Shown one piece after another: positions 6,540-7,844 of a stretch of 7,844 bases of DNA. This DNA is from an uncultured Eubacteriales bacterium. Lineage in GTDB: Bacteria > Bacillota > Clostridia > Christensenellales > UBA1242. The notes under the pieces were generated by a model. It was given only the letters and a program-made list of their open reading frames with translations, searched no databases and was not told where the DNA came from. Location of the stretch: positions 1-7,844 of the forward strand of contig USNN01000044.1 in the NCBI GenBank assembly GCA_900556185.1. The letters run 5' to 3'. The number at the start of each line of letters is the position of its first letter. Positions within the stretch are counted from its first letter, which is position 1. The translations under genes and the position numbers were made by a program.

Positions 6540-7844
6540 TTAAACAATTATGTTAAATATTCTATTTTTTACGTATACAATCTTTTTATAACCGTTAGAA
6601 ACATAACTTTCAACCGATTTAAGTGCAACGCTTTGAATTTCTTCGTCGGTTGCATTTTTATTTACAACAACTTTTGCTCTTAGTTTGCCATTCACTTGAA
6701 TTGGAAGTTCCATCGTGTCTTCAGTTAGTTTACTTTCATCATAGGTTGGCCATTTTTCGTAGGCTATTGACTCAGTGTGACCTAACCCTTGCCACAATTC
6801 TTCGGTTATAAACGGACAAATCGGATTCAATAACTTTAAAAATCCTTCTGCATAATCAAGAGGCAACTCTTGGGTTTTGCTTATTGCGTTTACAAAAACC
6901 ATCATTTGAGCAATTGCAGTATTAAAGTTTAAACTTTCGTAATCTTCGGTTACCTTTTTAACAGTTTGGTTATATATTTTTTCTAATTCTTTGTTATTTT
7001 CTTTTGTAATTGTTTTTTCTTGGTAAATTCTAAATACTCTATCCAAAAACCTTCTAGACCCTGCGACACCTTTATTATCCCAAGGCTTGCTTTCTTCTAG
7101 TGGTCCCATAAACATTTCATATAGTCTTAATGTGTCGGCACCATATTCACGAACAATGTCGTTAGGGTCTACTACAAATTCTGGATATCTTTTACCCATT
7201 TTAATTCCGTTTGCCCCAAGTATCATACCTTGGTGAACAAGTTTTTTAAATGGTTCTGCACATGGAACAATACCCTTTTCATACAAATACCTATTCCACA
7301 TTCTAGAATACATTAGGTGCCCAACTGCGTGTTCTGGTCCGCCAATATACAAGTCTACTGGCATCCAATGTTTTAATAATTCCTTGTTTGCAAGTTCAAT
7401 ATCGTTATTTGGGTCTATATATCTTAAATAATACCAACTAGAACCCGCACTGCCTGGCATTGTGTTTGTTTCTCGTTTTGCTTTTTTACCGTCTACCATC
7501 ACATTTACCCAGTCTGTTGCTTTTGCTAGTGGGCTTTGACCATCTTTACTTGGCTTATAATCGTTTAATTCTGGCAATATTACTGGCAAGTCTTTATCAT
7601 CTACTGCTTTAGATGAACCATCTTCAAAAAATACTATAGGAACAGGTTCGCCCCAATATCTTTGTCTTGCAAATATCCATTCACGCATTTTATAGTTTAC
7701 TGTTCTTTTAGCGACACCCATTTTTTCAAGTTTTTGAGTTATAGCCTCTTTTGCCTCTTCTACCGTTAGCCCAGTGAACTCACCACTATTAATAAGTTTA
7801 TAGCCTTTGTTTAAATAATCTTTCTTTTCGAAGGCCTTTTCGCT
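6540..7844 (-). CDS. leuS: Leucyl-tRNA synthetase, C-terminal half (N-terminus outside window)
   Basis: The frame is open from the right window edge to a TAA at 6540, giving 434 residues, roughly the C-terminal half of a 800-plus residue enzyme. The ATG at 7721 is internal, because LeuRS-like sequence (LINSGEFTGLTVEEA, the end of the editing-domain insertion) continues upstream of it. Then come VNYKMREWIFARQRYWGEPVPIV (local 49-71), SSWYYLRY (135-142), DLYIGGPEHAVGHLMYSR (164-181), and the KMSKS box, which reads KMGKR (local 215-219). The anticodon-binding domain follows, and the C-terminal ubiquitin-like module (PIQVNGKLRAKVVV) is complete. The enzyme charges tRNA-Leu in the cytoplasm. It is the first gene visible in the leftward operon; tyrS begins 13 nt after its stop. 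Any promoter or T-box leader lies beyond the window. Confidence 0.95.
   Translation of the reverse strand, partial: SEKAFEKKDYLNKGYKLINSGEFTGLTVEEAKEAITQKLEKMGVAKRTVNYKMREWIFARQRYWGEPVPIVFFEDGSSKAVDDKDLPVILPELNDYKPSKDGQSPLAKATDWVNVMVDGKKAKRETNTMPGSAGSSWYYLRYIDPNNDIELANKELLKHWMPVDLYIGGPEHAVGHLMYSRMWNRYLYEKGIVPCAEPFKKLVHQGMILGANGIKMGKRYPEFVVDPNDIVREYGADTLRLYEMFMGPLEESKPWDNKGVAGSRRFLDRVFRIYQEKTITKENNKELEKIYNQTVKKVTEDYESLNFNTAIAQMMVFVNAISKTQELPLDYAEGFLKLLNPICPFITEELWQGLGHTESIAYEKWPTYDESKLTEDTMELPIQVNGKLRAKVVVNKNATDEEIQSVALKSVESYVSNGYKKIVYVKNRIFNIIV

Noticed and set aside
6527..6547. Upstream TTG start for tyrS adding seven residues
   Set aside because: The extension would be translated from the ribosome binding site itself and overlap leuS; the ATG at 6526 has a properly spaced GGAG.

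Overview
The window looks like a chromosomal stretch of an AT-rich Gram-positive anaerobe of the Bacillota, most likely a Clostridia-type gut lineage. This rests on low GC, strong AAGGAG/GGAG ribosome binding sites, intrinsic terminators with U-tracts, a long (555-residue) glutamyl-tRNA synthetase of the clostridial kind, a clostridial-style nucleoside kinase and a DUF11-repeat protein. Tryptophan is read from TGG and every stop seen is TAA or TAG, so nothing suggests a deviant genetic code. The species cannot be named from sequence alone.

Layout, left to right. (1) 1-722, minus: the N-terminal 240 residues of a P-loop uridine/nucleoside kinase that runs off the left edge. (2) 723-1030: AT-rich leader of that gene with two promoter candidates and a pair of adjacent perfect palindromes. 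(3) 1031-1186, minus: a self-contained tRNA-Arg(CCU) unit with promoter, tRNA with encoded CCA and terminator. Its D, anticodon and T arms are intact, but the acceptor stem barely pairs. (4) 1187-1485: AT-rich spacer with spaced ACATATT repeats and a TTGACA promoter pointing right. (5) 1486-1770, plus: a 94-residue protein with mTERF-like helical repeats, the only rightward gene. (6) 1771-2063: AT-rich spacer ending in a bidirectional terminator that closes two convergent units. (7) 2064-2924, minus: a 286-residue, Cys-free, leaderless DUF11-repeat protein with its own upstream region. (8) 2997-7844, minus: one operon, read right to left as leuS (5' end outside the window), tyrS, an HD-domain phosphohydrolase, then gltX, ending in a strong hairpin terminator.

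Functionally, the right 60% is a translation-supply operon. Leucyl-, tyrosyl- and glutamyl-tRNA synthetases are packed with gaps of 13 nt or less, with an uncharacterised HD hydrolase between tyrS and gltX. The promoter, and any T-box leader, must lie right of the window.

The most interesting items are: the DUF11 protein, whose repeats appear out of register (it begins with a repeat tail and ends without one), which suggests strand-complemented polymerisation; the tRNA-Arg with a broken acceptor stem but intact transcription signals; the tiny bacterial mTERF-like protein; and the HD hydrolase embedded among tRNA synthetases. All functional statements beyond family assignment are inference.
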